A DNA stretch of 64,000 bases from Paramacrobiotus metropolitanus. Lineage: Eukaryota > Tardigrada > Eutardigrada > Parachela > Macrobiotidae. The position numbers and the translations under genes are program-made. The stretch lies in NCBI RefSeq assembly GCF_019649055.1, contig NW_026570226.1, positions 1,550,001 through 1,614,000 of the forward strand, read 5' to 3'. The first letter of the stretch is position 1. Each line of letters begins with the position of its first letter. Positions 61,755 through 64,000 of this stretch are shown piece by piece. The notes under the pieces are model-generated. The model worked only from the letters and a program-made list of their open reading frames with translations. It was not told the DNA's origin and ran no database searches.

Positions 61755-62709
61755 ATGCTGTGCGTGGTTACAGTGTCAGAAATGTGGGCTTTCGTTTTGT
61801 AATTTTATTATTGTTTGTTAAACACTTGCCAGAATCAACGGTTCCTTTAATTTGCCTGGTGAGATTGTCGAATGTCGATACTTTGTGCGGTTGAATGGAA
61901 TCTCCGGATGTTGTTGTAGTTTAGTAACTTATTTAAAATTATAAAACTTCGCAAATTCGATTAAATTCAAATATTTATACTTTTTGCCGAAACGATTGCT
62001 TAATCGTCTTTGCGCGAATGCCGGTGCTTCCACCTGCAGTGAACTGCAAACTGTATAAACTTGATTTAACAAAATATTAAATAGCGTGGGGACAAACTTA
62101 TCATTGCGGCGCGGCGGATGGCGACATTTTGTTACAAAATCTGCAAGTTCATTAACTTATTAATTAAGTAGTTAGTCCGAGGTTGGATTAAAGAAAAAGT
62201 TGGCATTTATTCCAGAATACGTATTGTTATGACTGAATTTATCTAGTTGCTCACGTCAGAAGGATGCAACTGAAAAAGCCAACCTACTGGTATAGATCGG
62301 GTAACCACACAGTAGTTTATCATTAGGGAATAAACCTTTAATTTTTTTTAAACGAAACGCATTCATTTTACATTGCATTAAATATGCCCACTTATATCAG
62401 CAATGCTTCATGGCGTAAATCTTATAAAAGTTATTCCTGACTATGTCAACAGTTAACAATTGTTATCACGGGTTATCCAAACAGCAAGAATAGCAAACGT
62501 AAATTACAAATAAAACCGCTAGCATTACTATACTCGTACGCCTGTACCGACAAAGCTTCCTGCATGGTTGGAAAAGTGAGATCAATACAAAAACAGCAGA
62601 GCCCCCGTTTTAAAGAATCCCCTCAAAGATTTGCAGCTGCCCACCAACCCGAAGATGACGCATTCAATCAAAGGGTCTTCAAGGTCAAAATATGTGCCGT
62701 CTAGCAGCC
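61755..62709. other. Convergent intergenic region, STX16 / CFAP107-like gene
   Basis: No supported gene. An AATAAA at about 62329 could end a long STX16 3' UTR. TACTCGTA at 62531. Confidence 0.45.
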
Positions 62710-63573
62710 TTAACATGGTGTTGAGCGTGGCTGTTTCCGTGACACCGGCCTGTTAGACTGAACAGGCTCAGCCTCGCTGTCCACATGTACAGTACCCGCT
62801 GTACGCGGATTCCCAATCACAATACATCCCTCTTGTGTTCTCCATCGGGAATTCAAATATTTCCTCTCAACCGGGATCAATTGATCGGCCGGATATGTGG
62901 CCTGATACGTGCTCTTCCATGTCAGATCCATAGCGTCCTCCCGCTGTTTTGCCCATTTCTTCGTTAACTTCGCACCCAATCCGTACTGCATCTCCGGCAC
63001 GCCCACCGCAGAAATGTGCACTTGGCTGCCGGTTATGCGGGGATTACGCAGTGTGTATGTCTGATGGTACAGGGTGTGCTTGGCTGCGCCCTGATCGTTG
63101 GCCGGGGTGCCGGGCTCCGGGTGGTGCACATCGTCCACGGATTCCGAATTAAAGTGGGTTTTATTTTTTAAAAATTCCTTACGACTGACACGGTATGCGT
63201 GGTCGATGGCGTCGTGCAGGCAGTCTTTGCGCGTAAGCGGGCAAGCAGAGGCCGGGCGCGGCTGGCGGCCATTTGTTGTCGCCGTCTCGGCGGTCGCCTT
63301 ATCGCCCAGCATGTAGGCCTCTTCAAAAGGGACTTTGGGGAGAGATTCGGTAATACGACGCTCCTGCCAGGATCCCATGAGGACTTTGGAGCAGTAATTC
63401 TCTTCTTTATATGGCAGGAGACTTTTCGCATCGCCGGGTGTACTGCTGGCCGGTCGCCCATTGTGATGGTTATTAATGGGGATGGCCGCTGATGTCGGCA
63501 TCGTGCGGGCCTGTTTGGCCTTCAGGTCGGGAAGACTCTTCGTGGTTTTTATTCGGGATTTTCTTGACGACAT
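62710..63573 (-). CDS. CFAP107: CFAP107-like axonemal microtubule inner protein
   Basis: A single exon, 287 residues from ATG 63573 (the two upstream codons begin at a GTG). The N-terminal segment YKEENYCSKVLMGSWQERR (about 56-73) matches the family YSTKVLTGNWMEERR motif, and the C-terminal part (about 197-240), starting YGLGAKLTKKW and running through TYQATYP, matches the family YGL...TYTSSYP region. CFAP107 sits inside the doublet microtubules of motile cilia and sperm tails. This protein is longer than the vertebrate form (under 200 residues), the extra length being a Pro/Ser/His-rich N terminus and a middle linker. The assignment rests on two motifs. CFAP45 in this window belongs to the same functional set. 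Confidence 0.7.
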   Translation of the reverse strand: MSSRKSRIKTTKSLPDLKAKQARTMPTSAAIPINNHHNGRPASSTPGDAKSLLPYKEENYCSKVLMGSWQERRITESLPKVPFEEAYMLGDKATAETATTNGRQPRPASACPLTRKDCLHDAIDHAYRVSRKEFLKNKTHFNSESVDDVHHPEPGTPANDQGAAKHTLYHQTYTLRNPRITGSQVHISAVGVPEMQYGLGAKLTKKWAKQREDAMDLTWKSTYQATYPADQLIPVERKYLNSRWRTQEGCIVIGNPRTAGTVHVDSEAEPVQSNRPVSRKQPRSTPC

Positions 63574-64000
63574 TCCCACAGCAACTGGTTTGTTACCCAG
63601 ATCAAAACATCGTAGAAATCATAATGGAATAAAATAAAAACAGTAATGCGATAAGTACTTATTAAAAAGCTGATGAATGATGCGGGGCTGCCGGTTGCAC
63701 AAATGGAATACAATCCGAAAATGTCCTAAAAAATATGCAAATTGTATCAAGGGGCATAATCAAATTTACAGCGATTAAAAAGTCATGACACGGATTTCTG
63801 TAAATACGACTGAACATATGTCGAAGAACTGGTGAAAGTACAGTACATAAACATGCGACTTTTACTGCTTACACGATCGATTGGAAACACACAGATGCCA
63901 CACCAGATCGGTACAACAGCATCAATTCACAATCATGTCAAACGTCTGCTCCGGTCATTATGCATGATTAATTATGTGAATCCGGCTGCCTCAACAGACC
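63574..64000. other. 5' flank of the CFAP107-like gene
   Basis: No supported gene to the window edge; it should hold the CFAP107-like promoter. No named element was recognised. Confidence 0.45.

Noticed and set aside
1-64000. CRISPR array, prokaryotic operon, phage or integron features
   Set aside because: The window is intron-bearing nuclear DNA; no regularly spaced identical repeats, Shine-Dalgarno sites or phage genes were seen.

Overview
This is nuclear DNA from an intron-rich but fairly compact animal genome. Most genes have several small exons joined at GT-AG introns of about 50-600 bp. An ecdysozoan invertebrate is most likely: there is a clip-domain serine protease homologue, a BTB protein and Ser/Pro/Tyr-rich secreted proteins. 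A tardigrade would fit, but nothing in the window proves the species. All functional calls come from reading the translated sequence; no database was searched. For each multi-exon gene I joined exons so that intron phases agree across every junction, and the exon limits are given in the entry.

Layout: 1-5.9 kb has no secure gene, only a possible 38-residue membrane microprotein. 5.95-9.7 kb (-) is a KH+Tudor protein, divergent from mitochondrial ribosomal protein L15 (10.3-11.7 kb, +). DSCC1 (12.7-15.0 kb, +) converges with CFAP45 (15.0-17.4 kb, -), only 96 bp apart. A tRNA-Pro(TGG) lies at 18.0 kb. An intronless mitochondrial DnaJ (DNAJA3/Tid1, -) is divergent from the very-long-chain 3-ketoacyl-CoA reductase HSD17B12 (20.6-24.4 kb, +). 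A 521-bp hAT-like MITE with perfect ends sits just upstream of the first of two tail-to-tail ANP32 genes (26.1-28.9 kb).

From 28.9 to 40.2 kb there is no intact gene. This stretch may include an old decayed element (31-37 kb), and it contains a ~100-bp degenerate repeat with a recurring ACCG-GA(A) core (37.3-38.15 kb) and a TATA-box promoter candidate. After it come a BTB protein (40.3-42.4 kb, -), a large repetitive secreted mucin-like protein (43.8-45.9 kb, +), BRF2 (46.7-47.8 kb, -) sharing a 374-bp divergent promoter with an unrecognised 360-residue protein (48.2-49.6 kb, +), a clip-domain serine protease homologue that has lost its catalytic serine (50.6-54.0 kb, +), a chromodomain protein (54.4-57.2 kb, -), syntaxin-16 (58.9-61.8 kb, +) and a CFAP107-like axonemal protein (62.7-63.6 kb, -).

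The genes are mostly unrelated housekeeping functions, not a cluster or operon. CFAP45 and CFAP107 both belong to the microtubule inner protein set of motile axonemes, which implies flagellate sperm or motile cilia. I found no convincing new multi-gene system. The strongest unexplained signal is an 8-mer, TACTCGTA/TACGAGTA, present 17 times in non-coding DNA where about two copies are expected by chance.
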